From Alloalcanivorax mobilis (lineage in GTDB: Bacteria > Pseudomonadota > Gammaproteobacteria > Pseudomonadales > Alcanivoracaceae), in assembly GCF_002864685.1 (NCBI RefSeq), contig NZ_NMQZ01000004.1:1-64000 (forward strand): a DNA stretch of 64,000 bases, in the 5' to 3' direction. Both the position numbers and the translations under genes were made by a program. Below the pieces are notes generated by a model. That model saw nothing but the letters and a program-made list of their open reading frames with translations, did no database searches and was not told where the DNA came from. This document shows, in pieces, positions 1-8,024 of this stretch; position 1 is the first letter of the stretch, and each line of letters opens with the position of its first letter.

Positions 1-232
1 AAGGGCACCCGAAGGGCGACACAACGGGGTGTCCTTCCTTCCCTTCATAAAAAAAGAGGGGGCTTCGCTCCGGCCTACGGCCCGCACTGCGTGCGTTCAC
101 CCGCTGCGCGGGATGTGTTTACTATCTTGGACAAGCAAGACCAGCCGCTTGCGGCTGGAACGCCGAAGGCGGCCCGAAGGGTGAGTGGCAACGCCACGAA
201 TCAAGTAAAACGCCCAACAGGGCGTCAGCGGC
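1..232. repeat. Hairpin-chain repeat element, left copy
   Basis: This stretch is the reverse complement, with scattered substitutions, of 63546-63776 at the other end of the window. It is built almost entirely of short perfect hairpins with loops of two to four bases: 83-95 (CGCAC/GTGCG), 100-112 (CCCGC/GCGGG), 141-158 (CCAGCCGC/GCGGCTGG), 161-171 (CGCC/GGCG), 185-197 (GTGGC/GCCAC) and 211-224 (CGCCC/GGGCG). Open reading frames through it differ between copies and have no convincing start site, so I do not call a gene. The element may continue to the left of the window. Its function is unknown to me. Confidence 0.8.
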
Positions 233-351
233 GATGGGAAATGGATCGGCATTGAGTAAATTCCCGCTATTCCGCGATGAACCATAAAAAGGGTCACCCG
301 GGAGGGGTGAGGGGAGTAGCGAAGGTGTTTCATGCCTCCGTGAGGATGGAT

Positions 352-470
352 CGAACCGGCTTTTTGCCGGTTCGCCCCCTGCGGGGCTTCGCGGCACGTT
401 GTGCCGCTCGTCGTTATCTCGCTTGTAAAGCGAGATAATCGAACCTGAGAGGTTGGAATGAGCCGCTCAG
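352..470. repeat. Tandem series of perfect hairpins downstream of tRNA-Arg
   Basis: Consecutive hairpins almost touch one another: 352-374 (CGAACCGGC, T5 loop), 374-387 (GCCCC/GGGGC), 391-407 (GCGGCAC/GTGCCGC), 414-438 (TTATCTCGCTT, 3-base loop) and 445-470 (CTGAG/CTCAG, long loop). They resemble the 1-232 element in style but are not repeated at the right end of the window. No gene is visible in 233-475. Confidence 0.65.
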
Positions 471-475
471 GCCCA

Positions 476-522
476 CCAAATAAAAAAGGGCCACCCGCGA
501 GGGGTGGCCCTTTTTTATTTGG
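476..522 (-). terminator. Strong bidirectional terminator of tRNA-Arg
   Basis: A perfect 21-bp stem with a 5-base loop (GCGAG) has A/T runs at its base (AAAAAA and TTTTTT), so it can act as an intrinsic terminator in either direction. Its right arm runs into the encoded CCA end of the tRNA gene at 520-522. Transcription of the tRNA gene (minus strand) would stop here. Confidence 0.85.
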
Positions 523-596
523 TACGCCCGAGAGGATTCGAACCTCTGACCTTTGCCTCCGGAGGGCAACGCTCTATCCAGCTGAGCTACGGGCGC
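520..596 (-). tRNA. tRNA-Arg(CCG)
   Basis: Read on the minus strand, the sequence folds as a full cloverleaf. The acceptor stem GCGCCCG pairs with CGGGCGT (one G-U pair), the D arm has TAGCTCAGCTGG, the anticodon stem TTGCC/GGCAA encloses the loop CTCCGGA with anticodon CCG (reads CGG, arginine), and the T arm has GGTTCGAATCC. The 3' CCA is encoded. It is followed at once by a strong terminator. The 82 bp starting in the 5' end of this gene is duplicated upstream at 772-853. Confidence 0.95.
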
Positions 597-853
597 AAAA
601 CTTTTTTCTGCGTTAGCACGTTCGGTGCGCTCCGAACAGCCTGACGACGCGATGCGCCGTTAACGCTCCCGGCGTTCGCCGGTCCGGCCCCTTGCCTGGC
701 AGGGCAAGGGGCGCTCCGCCGGGCGAAAGCATGCTTTCGCTGGTCCGGCTGCGCCCAGCTGAGCTATCCAGGGGCGCAAAACTTTTTTCTGCGTTAGCAC
801 GTTCGGTGCGCTCCGAACAGCCTGACGACGCGGTGCGCCGTTAACGCTCCCGG
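591..853. repeat. 82-bp direct duplication of the tRNA-Arg upstream flank
   Basis: 591-672 and 772-853 are identical except for one base (A652 versus G833). Each copy starts with the first six bases of tRNA-Arg and continues into the upstream flank. Between them lie three palindromes: 669-682 (CCGGCG/CGCCGG), 687-712 (10-bp stem) and a perfect 18-bp palindrome at 723-740. The arrangement suggests that a second tRNA copy once stood here and was largely lost. No gene is present in 597-1072. Confidence 0.8.
754..777 (-). pseudogene. tRNA 5'-end remnant
   Basis: On the minus strand this reads GCGCCCCTGG followed by ATAGCTCAGCTGGG. It resembles a tRNA acceptor strand and D arm (compare TAGCTCAGCTGG in the intact tRNA-Arg at 520-596), but no anticodon or T arm follows. 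It sits directly in front of the second copy of the tRNA upstream flank. It is probably what is left of a duplicated tRNA gene. Confidence 0.5.
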
Positions 854-944
854 CCGTTCGCTGGGCCGGTCTTCCGGCCTTGACGGGCCTGGGTGTTGAT
901 TTCGGAGGCGCATGATAGCCGGTTGTGCGGGGGGAGTCCATGGA

Positions 945-974
945 TTGGGTGGGGCGGGGAGGGGTGCGTATAAT
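945..974 (+). promoter_or_regulatory. Putative sigma-70 promoter of the SugE/Gdx gene
   Basis: A consensus TATAAT at 969-974 is preceded, at an 18-bp spacing, by TTGGGT at 945-950, a weak -35 box. Transcription would begin near 981, giving a leader of about 90 bases. The leader contains a GC-rich hairpin around 976-1010. I looked there for a guanidine riboswitch and could not identify one. Confidence 0.55.
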
Positions 975-1072
975 GCCGCCGCCCGCCGGTGCGTGCGGTG
1001 GGCGGCGGGTCTGTCTCTTACGGGTTTCCGGCGGGGCCGTGTCTCAATGAGCCCGGTATTGGGAGGTATTCA

Positions 1073-1399
1073 ATGACCCCTTACTGGTGGGTGTTGCTGG
1101 CGGCGGTGCTGGTGGAGATCGCCTGGGCGATGAGCCTGAAGTGGATTCAGGTGCAGCCCGGGGTGCTGTCGGTGGGCTCTTCGCTGGCGTTGACGGCGCT
1201 CAACATGCTGGCCTTGTCGTACGCCATGCGCGGTATTCCGGTGGGCACGGCCTACGCGGTATGGACCGGGCTGGGCGCGGTGGGCATCACGTTGCTGGGT
1301 GTGCTGCTGTTTCACGATCCGCTCAACGCCGGGCGGTTGTTGTTCATGGGGCTGATCATCGCCGGCGTGGTGGGTTTGAAGATGACCGCCAACGCATGA
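1073..1399 (+). CDS. sugE: SMR-family exporter, SugE/Gdx type
   Basis: A 108-residue small multidrug resistance protein with four predicted membrane helices. It carries the membrane-embedded glutamate (E15) in helix 1 and the signature GTAYAVWTGLGAVG near residues 60-75. That signature is typical of the SugE/Gdx branch, whose members export guanidinium or quaternary ammonium compounds as antiparallel dimers driven by proton exchange. The start at 1073 is chosen because GGGAGG lies seven bases upstream; a longer in-frame extension from 989 has no support. Which substrate applies here cannot be told from sequence. Confidence 0.9.
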   Translation: MTPYWWVLLAAVLVEIAWAMSLKWIQVQPGVLSVGSSLALTALNMLALSYAMRGIPVGTAYAVWTGLGAVGITLLGVLLFHDPLNAGRLLFMGLIIAGVVGLKMTANA

Positions 1400-1506
1400 T
1401 GGCGCGGGCCCGGCGCACGCGGGTCGGGCTCGCCATTTTACAATCTTTTCCCGCTGTTGCAGTGTGGTTTGGGTAACCTTCAGCGTCAAAGGATGGAGTA
1501 AACACG

Positions 1507-2196
1507 GTGCGCATAGCTTACCTGGAAGACGATTACGCCCAAGCGGAGCTGGTCACTCACTGGCTTCGGGAAGCCGGGCATACCTGCATGCATCTCGCCA
1601 GTGGACGCGAGTTCATGAGTCTGCTGCGGCGAGACACCTTCGATCTGCTGTTGCTTGACTGGGAAGTCCCCGACATGAGCGGTTACGCCGTGTTGGGTGA
1701 GGTCAGAGCCAGCGGTAACCGGACCCCGGTGCTGTTTGCCACACAGCGCGATGATGAGTCATCGATTGTCGGGGCGCTGACCCAGGGAGCGGATGACTAC
1801 ATGGTGAAACCTGTCAAACAAGCGGAGCTTCTTGCCCGCCTCTCCGCATTGGGGCGTCGGGCCGGCGTGGGCGACATGGATGATCAAGGAATGATTACAG
1901 TGGGTCCCTGGACGATCGATCGGGGTCGTCGACAGATCCTCCTGGAGGAGGAAGCGGTCAAGCTCACCGATAAGGACTACGAGCTGGCCTGTTATTTGTT
2001 TCAGAACGTGGGCAAGTTGATGTCCCGGGCGCACCTGCTTGAGAAGGTGTGGGGCATCATGACGCCGATTGAATCCCGTACCGTGGATGTGCACATCAGC
2101 CGGATTCGGCGCAGCCTGCAGATCCGGCCGGAGCGCGGCTATCGAATCAAGACCGTGTACCAGCACGGTTATCGGCTCGAACCGATGGACGAATAA
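1507..2196 (+). CDS. OmpR/PhoB-family response regulator
   Basis: 229 residues starting at GTG, with AGGATGGAGT upstream as ribosome site. The receiver domain (about 1-115) has the acidic pair D8/D9, the phospho-acceptor D51 in LLLLDWEVP, the switch residue T79 and K101. A winged-helix DNA-binding domain (about 130-226) follows, ending in the typical RGYRIKTVYQHGYRL. It is therefore a transcription factor activated by phosphorylation. The CHASE2 histidine kinase gene 462 bp downstream on the same strand is the likely partner (inferred from neighbourhood). A small GC hairpin without a T tract sits just after the stop at 2200-2216. Confidence 0.9.
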   Translation: MRIAYLEDDYAQAELVTHWLREAGHTCMHLASGREFMSLLRRDTFDLLLLDWEVPDMSGYAVLGEVRASGNRTPVLFATQRDDESSIVGALTQGADDYMVKPVKQAELLARLSALGRRAGVGDMDDQGMITVGPWTIDRGRRQILLEEEAVKLTDKDYELACYLFQNVGKLMSRAHLLEKVWGIMTPIESRTVDVHISRIRRSLQIRPERGYRIKTVYQHGYRLEPMDE

Positions 2197-2658
2197 GGTC
2201 CGTCCTGGCCGGACGGGCGCTGCCCCGCCGGCCTTGTTGTTGCTGCCCTGGCTCGCGCCGGCGACCCGCCGGCGGCGGGCGATTCAACCCCCAAGTGATG
2301 TTGCGCGGTGCGCGGATGCTGTATCCTGCGGTCGGCGATGTCTGATCAGTCAGGCGGTTGGTGGCTGGAGCCGGCACGTCTCGCCGAGGGGCAGGGCGCG
2401 GCGGCGGTGTGCCAGCGGCCCGTTTTTCATTCGCTACGCTTTCCTGAAATCGCCCCAATCGGGCGCCACGGCGCTTTATGTGCGTCGTTGAACGCCGCCA
2501 CGGGGAAAATCGTGATTTCAGGCTGGACACGCCCAACCGGGCGGTTACTGTACCAGAGGGCGCGCGTGGGCCGGGAATCGTCAGGGACAGCGATAACAAA
2601 ACGGATTCGCGGATTTTCGTCGGGGTCATGGCCCTGGTTTTGACGTTTATAGGACACC
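2197..2658. other. 462-bp gap between regulator and kinase, no convincing gene
   Basis: Several open frames cross this gap on both strands (for example 2308-2643 forward, from an internal ATG at 2338), but none shows a ribosome site, a recognisable domain or a plausible hydrophobicity pattern. In related bacteria such a regulator-kinase pair is sometimes separated by a FecR-domain gene. I could not find a convincing FecR remnant here. Confidence 0.5.
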
Positions 2659-5259
2659 ATGCCGAAATTTGGCTCCGAACAAAAACGTTACCTGGTCGAG
2701 CACCTGTCGGTGCTGATGGTGGTGGCCGGCCTTTGCATACTGTTGATGATCAGCGGGGCGTTGTCGTTCCTGAACCGCTATCTCTACGACAATATGATGC
2801 AGATGGTGCCGGTGGAGCCCTCCGGTGACGTGGTGATCGTCGGCATCGACGAATACAGCCTGCGCGAGATCGGCCGCTGGCCCTGGGATCGCCGAGTGCA
2901 TGCCCAGATCATCAATCAGCTCCATAAGCAGGGCGCGCGCGCCATTCTCATGGATCTGATCCTCTCCGAGCCGGACCGGGCTCATCCGAAATCCGACCAG
3001 GCCCTGACCGAGGCGATCGCCAACGACGGCCACGTCTATTTGCCGGTGCATGTGGAGCAGTTGCGCTCCGGCGGGCAGTTGATCGAAGTGCTGCCGCACG
3101 CGCCCTTTGCCCGGGTCGCCAAGGGCCTGGGGCACGTGGATCTGGAGTTGGATGGCGACGGCGTGGCGCGTTCGGTGTTCCTGCGCTCGGGCATCGGCCA
3201 GCCCTGGTGGCCGCACATCACCCAGGCATTGCTTGAGGGCGAGGGGCTGCTTTCGCCGGACGTCTACGCCGCCGGTGAAGAGCAGAGCTTCGCCGGGCTC
3301 GCCAATGTGCGCAAATACCCCCGCTTTATTCCGTTCACCGGCGGCGCCGGGACCTACCCCCAGGTGTCGGCGGTGGATCTGCTGGAAGGGCGGGTGCCGG
3401 ACGATCTGATCAAAGGTCAGTTCGTGTTCATTGGCGCCACCGCCTCGGGGCTTGGCGATATGCTGCCCACCCCCACCGCCGGCCAGGGTGAATTGATGTC
3501 CGGCGTGGAGATCAACGCCAATATTTTCGATGCGCTGCGCGACGACCGGCTGATTCGTGGCATGGATACCCTGCCGGCGTTGTTGCTGAGCCTGCTGCTG
3601 GCGTTGCTGGCACCGTTGGCGCTGCCGTTCGTGCTGCCGCGCTGGAGCATCCCGCTGGTGATCGGTTCAATGCTGCTGACACTGGGCACCTGTCTGGGGC
3701 TGATGGTGCTGTTCGATCTGTGGTTCCCGCCGTCCTCGGCGTTGATCGCGGCTCTGGTGGCCTACCCGCTGTGGACCTGGCGCCGGCTTGAGTACTCGAT
3801 GGCGTATATGCGCAATGCGCTGGAGCGGCTCTCCGAGCACAGCGACCTGAACCGCCGGCTCACCGAGCCGGCGCCGCTGTCGCGGATGTTGCGCATGCTC
3901 GACCAGGTGATGCCGTTGCGCGCCTGGCGGCTGGACACCCAGGGTGGCGCGTCCGCGGTATCCGGCGGTGAGAAACTGGCGCCGGTGGATTGGCGCGGGC
4001 CGCTGGCGCGCCGCTATCCGTTCCGGCACGAGGGCAAGCGCTACGAGCTCTGGGTGGTGTGGCGCCAGGGGCTGGACGCGGACACCTACGATTACTGGAT
4101 TCGGGCGATGCTGGCGCGCACCGAGAATCGCCGTTCCCAGCAGGGTCCCCGTTTCGAAGTGATGGAAAAGCACGTCGAGCGCCTGCGTGACGAGGAGCAG
4201 CGCCAGCAGGCGCTGACCCGCTTCTTCCAGGTCGGCCTGGCGCAGATGAGCGAGGGCGTGCTGATCGCCGACGCTTGCGGCGGCGTGGTGTTTATTAACC
4301 CCCAGGCGGCCTATCTGCTCAGCCTGGAAGGCGTGGGCCAAGACACCCTGGGGCTGGCGGACATCGGCCGCGAGCTGGAATTCAGCGGTGAGCGGGGCTG
4401 GTTGGAGCTGCTCCAGGAGGTGCTCGCCGACGGGCGGGTGCAGAAGGAGTGCCGCAACCACCGTGGCATGGACCTCTACCTGGACATGATTCTGGTGCAC
4501 GCCGGCGACCAGCCCGGGCGCATGCTGATCATCAGCCTCAAGGACATTTCCGACGTCAAACAGGCGATGCGCACGCGCACCGAAATGCTGGATTTCCTGT
4601 CCCACGACCTGCGCTCGCCGATGGTCTCGGTGCTGGCATTGATCGGCAAGATGCGCCACGGCGAGCAGGGCGAAAAACTGCGTGAGTTTCTCGATAACGT
4701 GGAACATTACGCGCACCGCAACCTGAACATCGCGGAGCAATTCCTGCAACTGGCCCGGGTCGAGGCCGACGAAGCGGTGGAGATGGTCGAGCAGGACATG
4801 CTCGATGTGGTGGAATCGGCCATCGATCAGGTGCAGATCCAGGCCCAGACCCGCAATATCGCCCTGCGCTTCAATTACGACCCGGATCAGGATGTGTGGG
4901 TGCGGGGCAACAACGAGTTGCTTGAGCGGCTGGTGGTCAATCTGCTGACCAACGCCATCAAATACAGCCACGAAGGTGGTCAGGTGGAGGTCAGCCTGGC
5001 CGCCGAAGACGGCCGGGTGCTCTGCGAGGTGCGTGACCAGGGGGTGGGCATCCCCGAAGGCTTCCAGGATCGCCTGTTCGAGCGCTTCAGCCGCGCCAGC
5101 AACAGTGGCGGGGGGCGCACTCGTGGCGCCGGCCTGGGGCTGCGTTTCGTCAAGGTGGTCACCGAGCGTCACGGTGGCGATATCCAGGTGCGGAGCGAGC
5201 CCGGCAAAGGCAGCTGTTTCACGCTTTCGCTGTTGCGGGTGGAGGTCAGCGGGCTGTGA
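2659..5259 (+). CDS. CHASE2-domain hybrid-free sensor histidine kinase
   Basis: 866 residues. An N-terminal membrane helix (about 15-38) is followed by an extracytoplasmic CHASE2 domain (about 40-300, with VVIVGIDEYSLREIGRWPW), a cluster of three membrane helices (about 305-375), a linker with a coiled stretch, a PAS-like domain (about 515-630), a HisKA domain with the phospho-acceptor H649 (FLSHDLRSP) and a HATPase domain. The N box (NLLTNAIKYS), G1 box (DQGVGIPEGF) and G2 box (GAGLGLRF) are present, so the kinase should be active. CHASE2 senses unknown extracytoplasmic signals. No receiver domain is fused. The OmpR-type regulator upstream is its probable target. Confidence 0.9.
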   Translation: MPKFGSEQKRYLVEHLSVLMVVAGLCILLMISGALSFLNRYLYDNMMQMVPVEPSGDVVIVGIDEYSLREIGRWPWDRRVHAQIINQLHKQGARAILMDLILSEPDRAHPKSDQALTEAIANDGHVYLPVHVEQLRSGGQLIEVLPHAPFARVAKGLGHVDLELDGDGVARSVFLRSGIGQPWWPHITQALLEGEGLLSPDVYAAGEEQSFAGLANVRKYPRFIPFTGGAGTYPQVSAVDLLEGRVPDDLIKGQFVFIGATASGLGDMLPTPTAGQGELMSGVEINANIFDALRDDRLIRGMDTLPALLLSLLLALLAPLALPFVLPRWSIPLVIGSMLLTLGTCLGLMVLFDLWFPPSSALIAALVAYPLWTWRRLEYSMAYMRNALERLSEHSDLNRRLTEPAPLSRMLRMLDQVMPLRAWRLDTQGGASAVSGGEKLAPVDWRGPLARRYPFRHEGKRYELWVVWRQGLDADTYDYWIRAMLARTENRRSQQGPRFEVMEKHVERLRDEEQRQQALTRFFQVGLAQMSEGVLIADACGGVVFINPQAAYLLSLEGVGQDTLGLADIGRELEFSGERGWLELLQEVLADGRVQKECRNHRGMDLYLDMILVHAGDQPGRMLIISLKDISDVKQAMRTRTEMLDFLSHDLRSPMVSVLALIGKMRHGEQGEKLREFLDNVEHYAHRNLNIAEQFLQLARVEADEAVEMVEQDMLDVVESAIDQVQIQAQTRNIALRFNYDPDQDVWVRGNNELLERLVVNLLTNAIKYSHEGGQVEVSLAAEDGRVLCEVRDQGVGIPEGFQDRLFERFSRASNSGGGRTRGAGLGLRFVKVVTERHGGDIQVRSEPGKGSCFTLSLLRVEVSGL

Positions 5260-5285
5260 TTCTCCGGTGCTGGCAAACAGCCATT

Positions 5286-5313
5286 TTGTCCCCGTGTTTT
5301 CTAGGGGTATAAT
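5286..5313 (+). promoter_or_regulatory. Putative sigma-70 promoter of the cytochrome c5 gene
   Basis: TTGTCC at 5286-5291 and a perfect TATAAT at 5308-5313 are separated by 16 bp. They lie 68 bases upstream of the cytochrome start and just after the kinase stop codon, so the cytochrome is probably transcribed on its own. Confidence 0.7.
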
Positions 5314-5381
5314 CGCCGCCGTCCAGAGGTTCCCCAGAGGCTTCCGACCTCTGACAAATTACTGAAATCAGAGGTGTAATC

Positions 5382-5846
5382 GTGAAGAAAATGCTGACTG
5401 CCAGTCTCGTTCTGATGGCCACGTTGTTTGCCGGTGTCGCGGCGGCCACCAGTACCCAGGACATTTCTCCTTACCCCCTGGGTGAGCGCTCCATTCTCAG
5501 CGATCGGGCGGTAGAGCAGCGTCTCAAGCCGGTCGGCAGCGTTTGCGTGCAAGGCGAGGACTGCGGCACCGCCGTGGCCGCTTCCGGTGGCGCCTCCGGC
5601 GAGCCGCGCGATGGCGAAACCGTCTATAACGGCCACTGCGCCGCCTGTCACGGTACCGGCGCCGCCGGCGCCCCGGTGTTCGGTGACGCGGCCTCTTGGA
5701 AGCCGCACGTGGCCAAAGGCATGGACACCCTGGTCAAGCACGCCATCGAAGGCTTCAACGCGATGCCGCCCAAGGGCATGTGCTCCGATTGCTCCGATGA
5801 AGAGATCAAGAACACCGTTCAGTACATGGTCGACAACAGCAAGTAA
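5382..5846 (+). CDS. Cytochrome c5
   Basis: 154 residues with a Sec signal peptide (about 1-22). A mono-haem c domain carries the haem-binding motif C86-A-A-C89-H90, the distal ligand M128 in AMPPKGM, and the pair C134/C137 (MCSDCSDEE), whose disulfide is the mark of the c5 class. It acts as a soluble or membrane-associated periplasmic electron carrier toward terminal oxidases. The region between signal peptide and haem domain (about 23-75) contains two further cysteines (C55, C61). The start is GTG at 5382, eight bases after AGAGG. It has its own promoter and terminator, so it is monocistronic. Confidence 0.92.
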   Translation: MKKMLTASLVLMATLFAGVAAATSTQDISPYPLGERSILSDRAVEQRLKPVGSVCVQGEDCGTAVAASGGASGEPRDGETVYNGHCAACHGTGAAGAPVFGDAASWKPHVAKGMDTLVKHAIEGFNAMPPKGMCSDCSDEEIKNTVQYMVDNSK

Positions 5847-5866
5847 CGCGACAACGTGCAGTAACC

Positions 5867-5895
5867 AAACGGCCGGGCTTGTCCCGGCCGTTTTG
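5867..5895. terminator. Bidirectional terminator between cytochrome c5 and rep
   Basis: A perfect 11-bp stem, AAACGGCCGGG and its complement, with loop CTTGT, is flanked by an A run on one side and TTTT on the other. It separates the convergent cytochrome c5 and rep genes and can terminate both. Confidence 0.9.
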
Positions 5896-5914
5896 TGTGC
5901 GGTGCGTGCGCCGC

Positions 5915-7936
5915 TCAGTCGAGCAGGGCGCGCAGATTGGCGATGCTCGCTTCGGCGGCCTGGGTTTCCTGCTTTTCGTCTTTCTCGAACCCTTCGCCAA
6001 TGTAGTGCAGGTCGTCCTGGGGCAGCTCTTCAATAAAGCGGCTGGGCAGGGTGTCGATCTTCTCGCCGTACTGTTTGCGGGTGCGCGCCTGGGTCATGGT
6101 CAGCGTCTCGCGGGCGCGGGTAATGCCCACGTACATCAGGCGCCGTTCCTCGACGATGTTGTCTTCTTCGATGCTGGTGCGGTGCGGCAGCAGCTCTTCT
6201 TCCACGCCCATCATGTAGACATGGGGAAACTCCAGGCCCTTGGAGGCGTGCAGCGTCATTAACTGGACGCGGTCGGAATCGTCTTCCTGGTCCTGTTGTT
6301 CGAGCATGTCCATCAGCACCAGCTTGCTGATCACCGCCTCCAGGTCGGTGGCGCCGTCGTCGTCTTCTTCTTGTTTTTCCAGCATGCGTTGAATGTTTCT
6401 GACCAACTGCCAGACATTCTGCATGCGCTTTTCGCCGATGCGCGGGCTGGAGGCGTTCTGCATGATCCAGTCTTCGTATTTCATCTCGGTGATCAGCTCA
6501 TTGACCGCCTGCAGACTGTTGTGGCCAAAGCAGAAGCGCCGTTTCTGATCCAGCCAGCGTTTGAATTCGCCGAGCTTCTCCAGCGCCTTGGCGGGCATCA
6601 CCTCGGCCAGGCCCAGGTCTTCACACACATGGTAGAGGCCTTGTTCGCGCTGCGCCGCCCAGCCGGCCAGCCGCTCCAGCGTGGCCGGGCCGATTTCCCG
6701 GCGCGGCGTGTTGATGATGCGCAGGAAGGCGTTGTCGTCGTCCGGGTTGACCAGCAGCCGCAGGTAGCACATCAGATCCTTGATTTCGCTGCGCGCGAAA
6801 AAGCTGGTGCCGCCGGACACCTTGTAGGGGATTTGCAGCGATTGCAGCTTCATTTCCAGAATGCGGGACTGGAAATTGCCCCGGTAGAGCACCGCGAAAT
6901 CCCGCCAGTGCAGGCCCCCCTGCAAACGGCGATGGAACAGGTCGCCGGCGATCCAATCGGTCTCGCCGTCTTCGTCACGCATCGCCGCGATACGGATCGG
7001 CCCGCCGAAGCCGTAATCCGACCACAGGCTTTTTTCAAACACATGGGGGTTATTGGCGATCACCGTGTTGGCGGCTTTCAGAATGCGTCCGGTGGAGCGG
7101 TAGTTCTGCTCCAGTTTCACTACCTTGAGCGCCGGCCAGTCGTCCTGCAGCCGGGCCAGATTCTCCGGGCGCGCGCCGCGCCAGGCGTAGATCGACTGAT
7201 CGTCGTCGCCGACCACGGTGAAGTGGCCCTCGGGCAGCGCCAGCATGCGCACCAGCTCGTACTGGGCGCCGTTAGTGTCCTGATACTCGTCCACCAGCAG
7301 ATACTGAATGCGATGGCGCCACTTCTCGAGAATTCGGGGCTGGGCGCGGAACATGTCCGCTGGCATCAGGATCAGATCATCGAAATCCACCGCGTTGCAG
7401 GCGCGCAGCATGCGGTTGTAACCGCTGTAGGCCATCGCCGCGCGCAGTTCGTCGTCGCTGCTGGCATGGCTGACGGCCTGATCGGGGAGAATCAGTTCGT
7501 TTTTCCAGTCCGAGATGCGCTTTTGCACTCCGTCCACCGCGGCGGCGTCTTTTTCCGACTCGCCCTGCAACAGGATTTCCTTGAGAATTTCCTTGCTGTC
7601 CGCCTGGTCGAGAATCGAGAAGCCGCGCCGCAACCCGCACGCCGCCAGTTCGCTTTTGAGGATGCGCAGCCCCAGGTTGTGGAAGGTGGACACAATCAGC
7701 CCGCGGGTCTGGCCACGGCTGGCCAGCGCCTGCACCCGCTCTTTCATTTCCCGGGCGGCTTTATTGGTGAAGGTCACCGCGGCGATGCGCCGCGCCGGCA
7801 CGCCCCGCTCCTGGATCAGCCAGGCGATCTTGCGGGTGATCACGCTGGTCTTGCCGGAGCCGGCGCCCGCCAGGACCAGCAGGGGGCCATCCGTGTACAG
7901 TACGGCTTCCTGTTGGCGCGGGTTGAGATTGGACAT
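5915..7936 (-). CDS. rep: ATP-dependent DNA helicase Rep
   Basis: 673 residues, the same length as Escherichia coli Rep. This is a superfamily 1 3'-5' DNA helicase that helps forks pass protein blocks and restart. Motif I is AGAGSGKT near residue 25, motif II is DEYQDTN, motif III is VVGDDDQSIYAWRGA, motif IV is LEQNYRST, motif V is LMTLHASKGLEF, and motif VI is VGITRARETL. The Rep-like start MSNLNPRQQEAV distinguishes it from UvrD. It converges on the cytochrome gene and is divergent from the pseudouridine synthase gene at 8025, with 88 bp between them. Confidence 0.96.
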   Translation of the reverse strand: MSNLNPRQQEAVLYTDGPLLVLAGAGSGKTSVITRKIAWLIQERGVPARRIAAVTFTNKAAREMKERVQALASRGQTRGLIVSTFHNLGLRILKSELAACGLRRGFSILDQADSKEILKEILLQGESEKDAAAVDGVQKRISDWKNELILPDQAVSHASSDDELRAAMAYSGYNRMLRACNAVDFDDLILMPADMFRAQPRILEKWRHRIQYLLVDEYQDTNGAQYELVRMLALPEGHFTVVGDDDQSIYAWRGARPENLARLQDDWPALKVVKLEQNYRSTGRILKAANTVIANNPHVFEKSLWSDYGFGGPIRIAAMRDEDGETDWIAGDLFHRRLQGGLHWRDFAVLYRGNFQSRILEMKLQSLQIPYKVSGGTSFFARSEIKDLMCYLRLLVNPDDDNAFLRIINTPRREIGPATLERLAGWAAQREQGLYHVCEDLGLAEVMPAKALEKLGEFKRWLDQKRRFCFGHNSLQAVNELITEMKYEDWIMQNASSPRIGEKRMQNVWQLVRNIQRMLEKQEEDDDGATDLEAVISKLVLMDMLEQQDQEDDSDRVQLMTLHASKGLEFPHVYMMGVEEELLPHRTSIEEDNIVEERRLMYVGITRARETLTMTQARTRKQYGEKIDTLPSRFIEELPQDDLHYIGEGFEKDEKQETQAAEASIANLRALLD

Positions 7937-8024
7937 CGAGGCTCCGGAGCGGCGGCGGTGGCGAAGCGCGTATCATACCAGCCCGACCCCCACGGCGAAG
8001 AGCACGGCACGAGGTAATAGTGGA

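Noticed and set aside
97-397. Two overlapping minus-strand open frames in the left hairpin-chain element
   Set aside because: They run through conserved hairpins, lack ribosome sites, and the inverted copy at the right end has shifted frames. Structure is better conserved than any protein.
976-1072. Guanidine riboswitch in the leader of the SugE/Gdx gene
   Set aside because: The leader has a GC-rich hairpin but neither the paired ACGR-loop hairpins of guanidine-II nor a recognisable guanidine-I or -III core.
2308-2643. Possible small gene or FecR remnant between response regulator and kinase
   Set aside because: No ribosome site, no domain and no hydrophobic pattern; composition looks like a chance frame in GC-rich DNA.
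3667-5172. Long minus-strand frame (501 codons) opposite the histidine kinase
   Set aside because: It is a shadow frame of the kinase, rich in His/Gln/Leu as expected from reading the complement of GC-rich codons.
6296-8017. Long forward frame (573 codons) opposite rep
   Set aside because: Rep on the minus strand has all helicase motifs and the correct length; the forward frame is its complement.
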